Notes: generated from the letters alone by a model not told the origin. Shown: positions 34,859 through 44,080, counted from the first letter of the stretch. The stretch is 64,000 nt of DNA from Hymenobacter psoromatis (GCF_020012125.1 NZ_JAIFAG010000001.1:1550001-1614000); one strand, 5' to 3'. Translations and numbers: made by a program.

Positions 34859-36697
34859 ATGCGCTTATTTATACTGTTTACTATCGGCCTGGGGCTGCTG
34901 TGGTCTTGGCCGGGCCGGGCGCAGCGCCCCGTGCCTGCCGCGGTCGAAAGCCGGTACTGGGTCAGCTTCCGCGATAAGCAAGGGGTAGGGCTTGCGCCGG
35001 CCACCTACTTCAGCCCGGCCGCGCGGGCCCGCCGCCGCCGCCAGGGCCTACCCCCCTCCGACTTCACCGACCGCCCCGTGCGGCCCGACTACCTGGCCGC
35101 CGTGCGCGGCCGCGTCGATACCCTTACGGTAGTCAGCCGCTGGCTCAACGGCGTGGCTTGCCGCGCTACCCCCGCCCAGGCCGCCGACCTGCGCCGGCTG
35201 CCCGGCGTGGCGGCAGTAGTGGCCTGGCCGGTGGTGGCCCGACTACGGCCAGCCGCACATCTACTTGATACTAAAAATAATACTCCAACTAATAGCCTGG
35301 CCGCCATCAGCCCGGCTGACTACCAGCTGGCGCGCCAGCAAACGGCCAGCCTAGGCCGGGCCGACCTGGCGCGGGCGGGGCTGCTAGGGCAGGGTGTGCG
35401 CATTGCGGTGCTCGACGTGGGCTTTCGGGGCACCAACTGGCACCCGGCGTTTCGGGCGCTGCGGCGCGAGAAGCGCATCGCGGCGACCTACGATTTTCTG
35501 AAAAACCGGCCCGACGTGTTTCGGGGCGGCACGCACGGTACCGAGGTGCTGGGCTGCCTGGCGGGCCGCCTGGCCGGGCGCGACACCCTGGCAGGCGGCC
35601 CCGCCCTGGGCCTGGCCCCGGCCGCCACCTACCTGCTGGCCCGCACCGAAAGCCTGGCCAGCGAGCGCTATACCGAAGAAGAAGCCTGGCTGCGCGCCGT
35701 GGAGTGGGCCGACCAGCAGGGGGCCGACATCATCAGCTCGTCGTTGGCCTATACCGAGCAGCGGTATTTCCCGGAGCAGATGGACGGGCGGCACTCCCTC
35801 ATTGGGCGGGCGGCCACGCTGGCGGCCCGTAAGGGAATACTAGTAGTGAGCGCCGCCGGCAACGACGGCGACGACGACTGGGTGCGCATCGGCACGCCCG
35901 CCGATGCTGACTCGGTGCTGGCCGTGGGCGGCCTGGACCCGGCCACGGGGCTGCATCTGGCCTTTAGCTCGGTGGGGCCCAGCGCCGACCGCCGCGTAAA
36001 GCCCGACGTATCGGCCTTTGGTATTGTGCTCACGGCCAGCGCCAACGGTGGCTACGAGCGGGTCGAGGGCACGTCGTTTGCCGCGCCGCTGGTGGCGGGG
36101 CTGGCGGCCTGCGCCCAGCAAGCCGGCGGCGGCAAGCTCCCGGCGATGGACCTGCTCCGGCGGGTGCGCGAGGCCGGCGACCTGTACCCGTACTACGACT
36201 ACGCCCACGGCTACGGCCGCCCCGAGGCCGGCCGCCTGCTGGCCCGCCTCCAAGGCCCGGTGCCGGCCGTGGAGCCAACGTTTGACTTCGTGGTGCACGA
36301 CTCGCTGGTGGCCGTGGTGCTGCGGCCCGCCGCCACCGTGCCGGCGCCCGTGCCCCTACCCCTGCTGGCCGAGGCCGACGAGCTGACTCCCGCCACGGCC
36401 AGCTGGCTTACCCCGCCTACCCCCGCCCGGCCGCCCGGCACGCCCACGGCCACTGCCGCCAATGTGCCGCCCGTGGGCCAGGAGCAGCCCACTGGTTTTG
36501 CGCCCGTGCTGCCGCCCTACCCCGCCTACCCTGCCCATCTCTACTGGCACTTGGCCAACGCCCGCGGCGTGTTGCGCCGCTACGAGGTGCGCGCCGTGAG
36601 CCAGCGACTGGTGGTGCAGGTGCCGCGCCGGCTGGCGCGGGGCGGTGACGTGCTGCGCGTTCATTACCAAGGTTATACGGGCCAATATGCGGAATGA
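34859..36697 (+). CDS. Secreted subtilisin-like (S8) serine peptidase
   Basis: A 612-residue exported S8 protease, start MRLFILFTIGLGLLWSWPGRAQ (ATG 34859), giving a signal peptide. A pro-region (YWVSFRDKQGVGLAPATYFSPAARARRR...) precedes the triad: Asp in IAVLDVGFRG, His in GGTHGTEVLG, Ser in EGTSFAAPLVAGL, with the oxyanion-type Asn in VSAAGNDG. The C-terminal ~150 residues contain a Pro/Ala-rich linker and a small beta domain. It overlaps the start of the following membrane protein gene by 11 bp. Confidence 0.9.
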   Translation: MRLFILFTIGLGLLWSWPGRAQRPVPAAVESRYWVSFRDKQGVGLAPATYFSPAARARRRRQGLPPSDFTDRPVRPDYLAAVRGRVDTLTVVSRWLNGVACRATPAQAADLRRLPGVAAVVAWPVVARLRPAAHLLDTKNNTPTNSLAAISPADYQLARQQTASLGRADLARAGLLGQGVRIAVLDVGFRGTNWHPAFRALRREKRIAATYDFLKNRPDVFRGGTHGTEVLGCLAGRLAGRDTLAGGPALGLAPAATYLLARTESLASERYTEEEAWLRAVEWADQQGADIISSSLAYTEQRYFPEQMDGRHSLIGRAATLAARKGILVVSAAGNDGDDDWVRIGTPADADSVLAVGGLDPATGLHLAFSSVGPSADRRVKPDVSAFGIVLTASANGGYERVEGTSFAAPLVAGLAACAQQAGGGKLPAMDLLRRVREAGDLYPYYDYAHGYGRPEAGRLLARLQGPVPAVEPTFDFVVHDSLVAVVLRPAATVPAPVPLPLLAEADELTPATASWLTPPTPARPPGTPTATAANVPPVGQEQPTGFAPVLPPYPAYPAHLYWHLANARGVLRRYEVRAVSQRLVVQVPRRLARGGDVLRVHYQGYTGQYAE

Positions 36698-37418
36698 TTC
36701 TGTGCAATGCCCGCGAGACTTCTGGCCCTGGGCCGCGCTGGTAATGCTGGCCCTGCTGGCTGCCGCGCCGGCCGCCCGCGCCCAGCAGGTGCTACTGCAA
36801 ACCGACGTAGCTACCGATACCCTACCCCCCCGCACGGGGCCCAACCGGCGCTACTTCGGGCACCTCTACGTAGGCTATGCCCTAGCCGCCGGCCCGAGCG
36901 CGCTGGGCGTGCAGCGTGGGTTATCCTCTTCCGAATTGCAGCTGGGCGGGCGGCTCAAGCGGCGGCTGGGGCCCTATCTGGCCCTCAATACCGACTTGCG
37001 CTACGCCTATTTGCGCTACGGCCTGGCGCCCGATGCCCCGCGCCCGCTGCCCTTTGGCGCGGGCTTTGATAGCCAGACCATCGGCTTTCACCAGGCGCAG
37101 GCCGAAGCCAGCCTGCGCTTCAACCCCGGCCGCCGCCGGGGCAATACCGTAGGCCGCTACCTCGACCTGCTCGGCTACGGCGGCTGGGCTTTCAGTACCA
37201 ACTACACCACCCGCCAGCCCTCGGCCAGCGGGGGGCAGCTAGAGGTGGTGGCGCACCAGCCCGACTACCTGGCGCGCTGGCAGGGGGGGGTAGGGCTGCG
37301 CGTGGGCAGCGGCGCGCTGGCGCTGGTGGGCCGCTACCGCCTCAGCGCCCTGCTGCCCAGCCCCGCACTCCCCGAGCCGCCGCGCCTGCTGCTGGGCCTG
37401 GAAATCGGCTGGCTGTGA
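36687..37418 (+). CDS. Predicted outer-membrane beta-barrel protein of unknown function
   Basis: A 243-residue exported protein, start at ATG 36687, which overlaps the S8 protease stop. A signal peptide (WPWAALVMLALLAAAPAARAQ) is followed by alternating hydrophobic strands with aromatic belts (YFGHLYVGYAL, ELQLGGRLKRRLGPYLALNTDLRYAYLRYGL, QGGVGLRVGSGALALVGRYRLSALL, LLGLEIGW). The final aromatic residue pair fits barrel insertion. I do not recognise the family. Overlap with the protease suggests the two are co-expressed. Confidence 0.7.
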   Translation: MRNDSVQCPRDFWPWAALVMLALLAAAPAARAQQVLLQTDVATDTLPPRTGPNRRYFGHLYVGYALAAGPSALGVQRGLSSSELQLGGRLKRRLGPYLALNTDLRYAYLRYGLAPDAPRPLPFGAGFDSQTIGFHQAQAEASLRFNPGRRRGNTVGRYLDLLGYGGWAFSTNYTTRQPSASGGQLEVVAHQPDYLARWQGGVGLRVGSGALALVGRYRLSALLPSPALPEPPRLLLGLEIGWL

Positions 37419-37450
37419 GTTATTAGCTGTTGGCTTTCGTGTTGACAAAC

Positions 37451-37556
37451 AACCGTTTGTTCTGGCGAGCGCAGCGTGGCAATCGCCCCAAAACGAAATC
37501 GTTCGGGCTTCGTTCTGGAGCGATTGCCGCGCTGCGCTCGCCAGGACAAACGGATT
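37451..37556. repeat. Long inverted repeat (family D)
   Basis: Arms of about 36 bp (left from AACCGTTTGTTCTGGCGAGC, right ending GCCAGGACAAACGGATT) with two or three mismatches around a ~34-nt loop. It sits between the barrel gene and the lipoprotein gene, ending 4 bp before the latter's start, so it is likely to shape transcription. Confidence 0.85.
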
Positions 37557-37559
37557 TTT

Positions 37560-38150
37560 ATGAATACTAATAAAAATAATTTTTCCTTCATTCTAATGAG
37601 AATTTCTATTCCCTTACTCGCCACCGCCGCGCTGCTACTCACGCTGACTTCCTGCCTCAATACCGAGCGTGAAACGGCTACTGCGACCAAAGGCCCGCAC
37701 ACTGAGTTTACGCCGCCCAGGGGCCGGGGCGAGCGTGTGAACGGGGCCACGGTACTGCACACCGTGCGCGTCGCCCACGTTTTTTCCAGTCTCAGCGCCC
37801 CCGATACCTTCGTGCTTCAACTGCGCGGCCCGCGCGTTTTGAGTAGCCGCGCGTACTTCAGCGTGCTAAATAGCCGCGGCGACACGCTGCACCGCGAGGT
37901 GCTGCCCGCCAGCGTGCTCCTCACCGACCCTACGTTGCGTAGCAACGAGTCGGCCTCCGTGCGCGACCGCGAAATCAATATCCTGCGGGGCATGAACACG
38001 TTTTTCAGCGATACTCATTTTGAGCGGTCCGCCGCGCCCGTCGGCTCCGATGCCCCGGCCGTGAGCTTCGACTACCTCGGCTCTACCGCCAGCCAGCGCC
38101 TGGTATACTCGCGCCAAACAGGGCGGGCGGTGATAGTGAAGGAAGAATAA
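37560..38150 (+). CDS. Lipoprotein of unknown function
   Basis: A 196-residue exported lipoprotein. The start may be ATG 37560 or, in better signal-peptide context, ATG 37596 (MRISIPLLATAALLLTLTSC), with lipobox LTSC. The rest is a soluble beta-rich domain (VNGATVLHTVRVAHVFSS, DTFVLQLRGPRVLSSRAYFSVLNSRGDTLHREVLP). No family is recognised. It follows the hairpin at 37451 immediately and is followed by a family-A hairpin. Confidence 0.65.
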   Translation: MNTNKNNFSFILMRISIPLLATAALLLTLTSCLNTERETATATKGPHTEFTPPRGRGERVNGATVLHTVRVAHVFSSLSAPDTFVLQLRGPRVLSSRAYFSVLNSRGDTLHREVLPASVLLTDPTLRSNESASVRDREINILRGMNTFFSDTHFERSAAPVGSDAPAVSFDYLGSTASQRLVYSRQTGRAVIVKEE

Positions 38151-38160
38151 AGCTGATAAA

Positions 38161-38261
38161 AACGGTCATGCTGACGAAGGAAGCATCTCGGCCGCGTAGC
38201 TAACTCCTGCCGTTAGCGTTACTTGCGCAGCCGAGATGCTTCCTTCGTCAGCATGACCGCT
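38161..38261. repeat. Family-A inverted repeat
   Basis: About 36-bp arms, AACGGTCATGCTGACGAAGG...AAGCATCTCGGCCGCG against its complement with two mismatches, and a ~29-nt loop ending TTACTTG. Outer block and loop end match the element between jetA and jetB. It sits between convergent genes, followed by CTCTTTTT, so a terminator role is plausible. Confidence 0.9.
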
Positions 38262-38284
38262 CTTTTTGCCGCGTTATTACCTTA

Positions 38285-39619
38285 CTAAATCTTGCTCCAG
38301 CCCTGCTGCCCGGCCGGGCCGCGCAGCAGGGCGTAGCCGGCGCTTTCGCCCAGCACCACTACCGGCGTGCGCGGGGGCCAGGCAGCCAGGGCGGGCGCGC
38401 CGGGCTGGGGCACGGTCTGAATTTCGTGGGCGGCGGCCAGCGTCAGCCGCCGCAGCGGCTGGGCCAGCACCACGGCGCGGGCAGCCACGTAGCGCCGCTG
38501 GCCATTGGGCAGCGCTACGCGCAGGTAACCGGCGCGCTGGCCCAGCACCAGTAGGGGTAGGGTGGCGGGCAGCTGCCGGGTGGCCGCGGCCGGGCGTGGG
38601 CGCACCCACTCGCCGCGGCGGTCGGGGCCGGCAAGGGGGGTAGGGAGGGCGTCTTCGCGGTGCAAAAACGGCCAGGGGTCCACGGCCCCGCGCCCAGCCT
38701 GGTAGATGCCGAAGTGCAGGTGTGGCGCCGTGGTGCGGGCGTTACCCGTGTTGCCGACCAAGCCCAGGGTGTCGCCGGCTCGTACGTGCTGGCCGGGCCG
38801 CACCAGCTGCTTATCCAGGTGGGCATAATACAGAGTTTGACCTTGATTATCAGCCAGCCACACCACGCGGCCGCCGAGCTGGCTTTCGCCGGTGCGGGTG
38901 ATATAGCCGTCGGTGGCGGCCACGGCGGGCGTGCCACGCGGGGCGCTGATGTCCAAGCCCTCGTGGCGGCGCGCCCCGGCATCGCGCGGGTCACCCCAGC
39001 GGCTGATGATAGCTTGGTCGGTGCGGCCCTTCACCGGAAACAGCCCCAGACCCGGCCCGCGCCACAGGCGCAGGGTATAGCGACCGGCGGCCAGCAGCTC
39101 GGGCTGCACGCGCAGCAGGTGCTGGCCGTCGTCGGTGGCTTGGTAGGTGTAGTCGTAGCCGGCGGCGGTGGTGTCGGTGGCGGTCCAACGCAGTGGCTCG
39201 GGGGCGCGGCCGGGGGGTAGGGCAAAGGCATCGACGAACACGCGCGGGGCCAGCACCGGGCCGGGGGCCAGCGTGAGGCGCACGTGCACCAGCTCGCCGG
39301 CCCGCACGACGTAGCGGTAGCCGGCCGCCGTGGGTTCCTCGGCCCGGAAATAGCCGGTTTCGAGCACCGGCAGCGTCACGGTCAGCGAGTCGTGCAGGGC
39401 GCGCTCGGCGGCTTGCTGCCACTGCTGGCCCAAGGCGGCTTCGCGCAACCCGGCGCGGTCGAGGGCGCGGGCGTAATCTTCGTGCGGGGTGGTTTTTTGA
39501 AACAAAGCCGCCAGGGTTTGGGGCTTGCTGCAACTGGCCAGTGAGGCAAGCAGCAGCAGCAGAATACCGCTTCCGGCGCGGCGGCCGGCCCGGCCAGCGG
39601 GCAAAAAAGGAAAGTACAT
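38285..39619 (-). CDS. M23-family murein endopeptidase lipoprotein with SH3-like tail
   Basis: A 444-residue envelope protein starting at MYFPFLPAGRAGRR (ATG 39619), with lipobox LASCSK. A beta-rich middle leads to the LytM/M23 domain: GARRHEGLDISAPRGTPAVAATDGYITRTGESQLGG (His and Asp metal ligands), TLYYAHLDKQLV and TTAPHLHFGIYQ (HLH). After it SH3-like segments (VLGQRAGYLRVALPNGQRRYVAARAVV; VVVLGESAGYALLRGPAGQQGW) probably bind cell wall. It would cleave peptidoglycan cross-bridges. Confidence 0.88.
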   Translation of the reverse strand: MYFPFLPAGRAGRRAGSGILLLLLASLASCSKPQTLAALFQKTTPHEDYARALDRAGLREAALGQQWQQAAERALHDSLTVTLPVLETGYFRAEEPTAAGYRYVVRAGELVHVRLTLAPGPVLAPRVFVDAFALPPGRAPEPLRWTATDTTAAGYDYTYQATDDGQHLLRVQPELLAAGRYTLRLWRGPGLGLFPVKGRTDQAIISRWGDPRDAGARRHEGLDISAPRGTPAVAATDGYITRTGESQLGGRVVWLADNQGQTLYYAHLDKQLVRPGQHVRAGDTLGLVGNTGNARTTAPHLHFGIYQAGRGAVDPWPFLHREDALPTPLAGPDRRGEWVRPRPAAATRQLPATLPLLVLGQRAGYLRVALPNGQRRYVAARAVVLAQPLRRLTLAAAHEIQTVPQPGAPALAAWPPRTPVVVLGESAGYALLRGPAGQQGWSKI

Positions 39620-40128
39620 GGCCCCGAAACGCCGGCCCGCGTAGGCAAGTTCGGGGTAGGAGCGGAGACATTGCGAATCTGCGCGCGGGTGGTGGCGGGC
39701 ATCAGCATCAGGCAGCACGACCCCGCTTGCCCTACGCTGCTTGATGCTCTTTCTGTCCGGTATCGCCAGCGCGTATTATAGACTTGCAGGCCAGCTTATA
39801 GCCGTTCCCGAGTGGCTGTACCGTTGGCTGGGTGCGGGCTGCCGGCTTTTCGCCGGCTGTCCGCTCGTCGGCAGCACAACCGGCGCGCACAACGAGCGGA
39901 CAGCCGGCGAAAAGCCGGCAGCCCGCCCTGTACACTGACTTGGAAACGGCTCTAGGGGTAGGAAAGCAAGCCGCCGTGCCTGCCTCAGAAATACAAACGA
40001 GGAGGAGTAGGCAGTTGTACTGCCTCATTTGCTGGTGGTATGTGACGCCCGGTAGTAGCTATGCTTCCTCACGCAGGTAATCGAAAAAAGAATACCCGTC
40101 AAGCTGCTATCAGATAAGTGATTAAATC
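39620..40128. other. Intergenic region with a family-C palindrome
   Basis: A 509-bp region without a supported gene between the M23 gene and the AraC gene. Apart from the inverted repeat at 39830-39930, its flanks (GCCGTTCCCGAGT and ACTTGGAAACGGC) are also weakly complementary, extending the stem outward. Nothing else was recognised. Confidence 0.55.
39830..39930. repeat. Long inverted repeat (family C)
   Basis: About 40-bp nearly perfect arms: left from GGGTGCGGGCTGCCGGC, right ending GCCGGCAGCCCGCCCTG, with internal CTTTTCGCCGGCTGTCCGCT. The loop of ~23 nt contains CAACCGGCGCGCA. The arm itself contains a smaller dyad (GCCGGCTTTTCGCCGGC), so alternative hairpins can form. Confidence 0.85.
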
Positions 40129-41352
40129 TTATGCCGAAGGCGTAATCTGGGCCAGGTACTCGGTGGGTGTGCAGCCGGCAAGCTTCACGAAGGCGCGGAA
40201 AAACGTGGTGCGGTTGCTGAAGCCCGCTTCGAGCGCGAGGCCTTCCAGCGTGAGGTGCCGCCAGTCGAGCTGCCCCATGCGCGCCTTGATGTACTCGACC
40301 CGGTAGCGATTGAGAAAGTCGCTGAAATTCATCCGGTACTCTTGATTGATGAGAGCTGAGACGTGGTGCGGCGGGATGCCGGTTTCGGCTGCCAGGTCTT
40401 TAATACTATACCCTTTGCGTCGAAACGGCTGCTGCTGCATATGTCCTTTCAGCAGGGCGCAATACGTCTGTTTGCGCTCTTTGCTCAGCAAACAGGCTCG
40501 CGCCGGGTCTGCCTTTTTAGTGGCGGCTGGCGCGGTGGGTGCAGGAGCTTCGGCTGCACCAGCCGCCGCTGCCGGCGCGGGGCGCAGGCCGTACAGCACC
40601 TGGGGCTGAAAGAGCAACAGCGTGGAAGTCACCAGTAGGTAGCTGCCCAGCACGCAAACGGCGAAGATAGTGGCGTAGGTACCACTCACCGGCAGCACTA
40701 TTGCCAGCAGCACGGGCGGGTAAAGCAGGGTGTTGAGCAGCGTAAAAAGCCGCAGCCAGCGCAATAGCCTGTGGTTTTCGCCACGGCTGGCCCGGTCGGC
40801 CCGGCGGCTGAACTGCCCCAGCAGCCGCCACTGCAGCACCACGCAGGCGGTGCCATAGCCGAACTTGAGCACCGGGTGGTAGTAGGCCGGCAGCAGCCCT
40901 TCCTGCTGCTTGGCAACGCCCGCCACATCCACCAGCAGCCGCTGCAAATAGTGAACTTTGTAGGCGGCCCCGTGCAGCAGAAACGGCAGCAGCTCCAGGG
41001 TATGCAGCCCGAAGGGCACAAAAAACAGCCAGTCGAAGCGGCGAAACCGGGTTTCCTGGTACAGCACCGCCCGCACGTAGAGGTAGGCGCAGGGCGCGAC
41101 CAGGTAGTGCAGCGGCATATTTACCCGGAACAGGTGCGGCACCAGAAAAATGGCGTGATTGATGAGCAGCGCGCTGGTCAGGGCAAACAGGGCGACGCTG
41201 AAGAGCGAAACGCTCAGTAGGCGGTTGGCGTGGCGCGGCACCGGGCTCCCGAACGCCAGGATGAGGCTAACGAGCGTGCCGATAAAGGCACCCAGGAACA
41301 TGAACACGGTCAGCAGCTCGGCGTGGGCCAGCAAAGGCAGGACGGGTATCAT
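40129..41352 (-). CDS. Membrane-anchored AraC-family regulator
   Basis: A 407-residue protein. The first ~250 residues carry seven hydrophobic segments (LLTVFMFLGAFIGTLVSLILAFG, LLSVSLFSVALFALTSALLI, LHYLVAPCAYLYVRAVLY, WLFFVPFGLHTLELLPFLL, VLKFGYGTACVVLQW, LNTLLYPPVLLAIVLPVSG, TIFAVCVLGSYLLVTST). A Pro/Ala linker leads to a double helix-turn-helix AraC domain (YSIKDLAAETGIPPHHVSALINQEYRMNFSDFLNRYRV; LTLEGLALEAGFSNRTTFFRAFVKLAGCTPTEYL). This architecture is common in Bacteroidota for sensing at the membrane. The signal is unknown. Confidence 0.9.
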   Translation of the reverse strand: MIPVLPLLAHAELLTVFMFLGAFIGTLVSLILAFGSPVPRHANRLLSVSLFSVALFALTSALLINHAIFLVPHLFRVNMPLHYLVAPCAYLYVRAVLYQETRFRRFDWLFFVPFGLHTLELLPFLLHGAAYKVHYLQRLLVDVAGVAKQQEGLLPAYYHPVLKFGYGTACVVLQWRLLGQFSRRADRASRGENHRLLRWLRLFTLLNTLLYPPVLLAIVLPVSGTYATIFAVCVLGSYLLVTSTLLLFQPQVLYGLRPAPAAAAGAAEAPAPTAPAATKKADPARACLLSKERKQTYCALLKGHMQQQPFRRKGYSIKDLAAETGIPPHHVSALINQEYRMNFSDFLNRYRVEYIKARMGQLDWRHLTLEGLALEAGFSNRTTFFRAFVKLAGCTPTEYLAQITPSA

Positions 41353-41830
41353 GCGGGCGGAGCGTTAGGGACGCAGGCGCATTTCCAGTGTCGGCCATAA
41401 ACAAAAGCCGAATAGCCGGTTGCCATACCACAATATTATGTTGACTTATAGCAAGATACAATAAAACTTTTTAAAGCCCTGCTCCGAAGTACTAATGCTG
41501 CCGAGCCTACCCCGCAATTAGCCAGGTACCGCGCCGGACTATGGCCAGAGGTCAAGAGAAATTAAAAAATAATGTGCTAAAAATCAAATAGTTAATGCTA
41601 AAAATCTGTTTTTGCCCAATCTTATCCTGTTACATTTTGCAAAATGTAACAGGATGGTCCCCCGCCCCCTTGCTTACCGGAATGGGCACCTCTACTATTG
41701 CTATCGGAAGCGGCGGGCTCTACAGGCCGCGCAGTGTTGACTTCACGCAGCAAGGGCCTGCGAGCCGGGCTAGTCCTGGCACTTCCTATAAGAAACGGTT
41801 TTTCCTGGCGGCCCCGGCCCCCCTTTTAGT
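41353..41830. other. Intergenic region between divergent genes, holding a 32-bp perfect palindrome
   Basis: A 478-bp region upstream of the AraC-type gene on one side and a hypothetical gene on the other. The only clear structure is the palindrome at 41624-41655. Bases 41440-41600 are AT-rich and may hold promoters of both genes. Confidence 0.5.
41624..41655. promoter_or_regulatory. 32-bp perfect palindrome (probable operator)
   Basis: ATCCTGTTACATTTTG is followed at once by its exact reverse complement, with no loop. Loop-free symmetry and AT-rich core fit a dimeric DNA-binding protein rather than a transcript hairpin. No protein next to it is an obvious binder except the AraC-type regulator, which usually prefers direct repeats. 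Confidence 0.75.
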
Positions 41831-42301
41831 ATGCGCAAACTACTCTTTCAGGCTAGCTTGACCCCGTTGATTTTTCTGTTGCTGGGGTGGGTTCCGCCCG
41901 CTGCCGCGCAGGCCCCGCTTCGCAGTGGGCTATCCCGCGATTCGCTGGTGCGGGTCTACGACAGCCGCACGATTTATGGCTATGGCGATAAGTACATTAT
42001 GGGCGGCAAGCAGCTGCCGTTTCGCAAGCTGAAGACGGAATTTATCTCCGGCGTAACCAACGACCTGTATCGGCAGGGCCGGCACGACCGGGTGGTGAGC
42101 CGCGTGCTGAGTATAACGTCCGTGGCCGCGCTGGTGGGTAGCGTGGTGCTGAATAAGAATGCGCGCGCTGGCAGCATTGCCTTGCAGGTGGTCGGTATTG
42201 GCCTCAATTTCAGTAGCCTGCGCTTCAATAAAAAGTCTACCGAGCTAGTGGACCGGGCCTTGTGGCTGCGCAACAAGGACGTCTTACTCGGCGAACGCTG
42301 A
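41831..42301 (+). CDS. Exported protein of unknown function
   Basis: A 156-residue protein with a signal peptide (FLLLGWVPPAAAQ). The mature part has RDSLVRVYDSRTIYGYGDKYIMGGKQLPFRKLKTEF, then two hydrophobic segments (VLSITSVAALVGSVVL and AGSIALQVVGIGLNFSSL) that may be membrane-spanning or barrel strands. No family is recognised. It is alone on the plus strand, 84 bp before the carboxylesterase. Confidence 0.6.
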   Translation: MRKLLFQASLTPLIFLLLGWVPPAAAQAPLRSGLSRDSLVRVYDSRTIYGYGDKYIMGGKQLPFRKLKTEFISGVTNDLYRQGRHDRVVSRVLSITSVAALVGSVVLNKNARAGSIALQVVGIGLNFSSLRFNKKSTELVDRALWLRNKDVLLGER

Positions 42302-42384
42302 TGCGGGTTTTTGGGCGGGACACTCCCGCCGCACGTTCCCAATTATCCCAATGGGGCTCATGTAGCCTTCAACTCTTACGCGCT

Positions 42385-43968
42385 ATGAAAGGATTAGCTA
42401 CCCCACTCTTACTCCTGAGCCTGCTACTGGCCCGTGCCCCCACGGCCACGGCCCAGGCCGACGGCGGGGACCTGGTGGCCACCACGGCGGCGGGCCAGGT
42501 TCGGGGGCAGCGCGTGGGAGGCGTGCTCGTTTTCAAGAGCGTCCCCTACGCCGCCCCGCCCGTGGGGGAGCTGCACTTTGCGGCCCCGGCCCCGCACCAG
42601 CCCTGGCCGGGTGTGCGCGACGCTACCCACAGCGGCCCGACCGCGCCGTTTAATCGCCCGCCCGCCGCGGGCATCGACAATGACGCGGCCTTCGGCACGG
42701 GCTGGGTGAAGGGCGATGACTACCTGACTACCAATATCTGGACGCCCGCCCTGACGGGGCCCGCCCGCCCCGTACTGGTGTTCATTCACGGCGGGGCCTT
42801 CGTGATTGGCACCAGCGACGTGCCGCTCTACAACGGCGCGAGTTTCGCCCAAAAAGGCGTCGTGCTGGTTACGCTCAACTACCGGTTGGGTATTGAAGGC
42901 TTTCTCAAAATCAACGGCGTGCCCTCCAACCTGGGCATCCGCGACCAGCTGGCGGCCCTGCGGTGGGTGCAGGCCAACATCGCCCACTTTGGGGGCGACC
43001 CGGCCAACGTGACCATCTTTGGGGAGTCGGCGGGGGCGATGAGCGTGGGGATTCTGCTGGCGAGCCCGGCCGCGAAGGGCCTGTTTCAGCGGAGCATTAT
43101 GATGAGTGGCTCGGGGCAGGCCGTGCTCACCGGCGAGCAGGCCGACCGCGTGACCCGCAAGTTTGGGAAGGTGCTGCACCTCAAAAACACCCGCGCGGCC
43201 TACGCCCGCCTCACGCCGGAGCAGCTGCTGGCCGCCCAGCCTAAAGTAACGCCCCGCATGGTGAAGCTCGAAACCGCGGAAGCCGCCGACCCCACCGGTG
43301 GGCTGGCGCTGTTCTTCCCGGTCATCGACGGCGACATTATCCCCACCCTACCCCTGCAAAGCGTACTGAAGGGGGCCGGTGCGAACTATGACCTGCTGCT
43401 GGGCTACAACACCGACGAGGTGAATGCTTTCCTGGTGCCAACGGGCTTGCTGAAGAAAATCAAGCTCGATTTTATTCTCAATAAAGCCGCGCAAACCGTG
43501 CATCCGGCCCCGGCGGCGCTGGTGGCGGTGTACCGGCAGGCCTACCCCAAAAAGACGCGGGGCGAGTTATTCTCAGCCATCCTCACGGCCTATCAGTTTC
43601 AGCTGCCTTCGATACGCTACGCCGATGCCCACGCCCGGCTTTCCGGCAAAACGTACATGTACGAATTTGCCTGGCCCTCCTCGGTAGCGGCTGGCACCTA
43701 CGGGGCCTACCACGGGCTGGCGCTGCCTTTCGTCTTCAACCAGCGCGCCCTGGAGACGGGCCCGCGCGGGATGCTGGGCCCCGCTGGCGGCCCCGCCGAG
43801 CTGGCCGAAAAGATGCAGGACGCCTGGGTTGAGTTTGCCAAAACCGGCAGCCCCGGCTGGCCCCCCTACACCACCGCCGAGCGCCAAACTATGTTACTGA
43901 ACACCACCTGGCAGCTCCAAGCCAATCCGCACGCGAAGGAGCTCCGGGCCTGGGATGGGGTGCGCTGA
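42385..43968 (+). CDS. Secreted type-B carboxylesterase
   Basis: A 527-residue alpha/beta hydrolase of the carboxylesterase/para-nitrobenzyl esterase family, start MKGLATPLLLLSLLLARAPTATAQ (ATG 42385). Early signature LVFKSVPYAAPP, oxyanion HGGAFVIG, nucleophile in IFGESAGAMSVGILL, acidic residue in GYNTDEVNAF and the catalytic His in GAYHGLALPFVFN are all present. The length is typical. It would act on esters in the periplasm. Confidence 0.9.
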   Translation: MKGLATPLLLLSLLLARAPTATAQADGGDLVATTAAGQVRGQRVGGVLVFKSVPYAAPPVGELHFAAPAPHQPWPGVRDATHSGPTAPFNRPPAAGIDNDAAFGTGWVKGDDYLTTNIWTPALTGPARPVLVFIHGGAFVIGTSDVPLYNGASFAQKGVVLVTLNYRLGIEGFLKINGVPSNLGIRDQLAALRWVQANIAHFGGDPANVTIFGESAGAMSVGILLASPAAKGLFQRSIMMSGSGQAVLTGEQADRVTRKFGKVLHLKNTRAAYARLTPEQLLAAQPKVTPRMVKLETAEAADPTGGLALFFPVIDGDIIPTLPLQSVLKGAGANYDLLLGYNTDEVNAFLVPTGLLKKIKLDFILNKAAQTVHPAPAALVAVYRQAYPKKTRGELFSAILTAYQFQLPSIRYADAHARLSGKTYMYEFAWPSSVAAGTYGAYHGLALPFVFNQRALETGPRGMLGPAGGPAELAEKMQDAWVEFAKTGSPGWPPYTTAERQTMLLNTTWQLQANPHAKELRAWDGVR

Positions 43969-44080
43969 GAAAGGGGGGTAGGGGCACGGGGCCAGTCAGT
44001 CAGGATTACTAAAAAGCCTTTATTGTCGGCTAATTTTTTAATCAATTACCGCTGGCCGCCGCTGGCTTATCCGCCCGCCT

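Noticed and set aside
39741..40080. Small plus-strand frames over the family-C palindrome
   Set aside because: They follow the repeat's symmetric sequence and have no signal, domain or start context.
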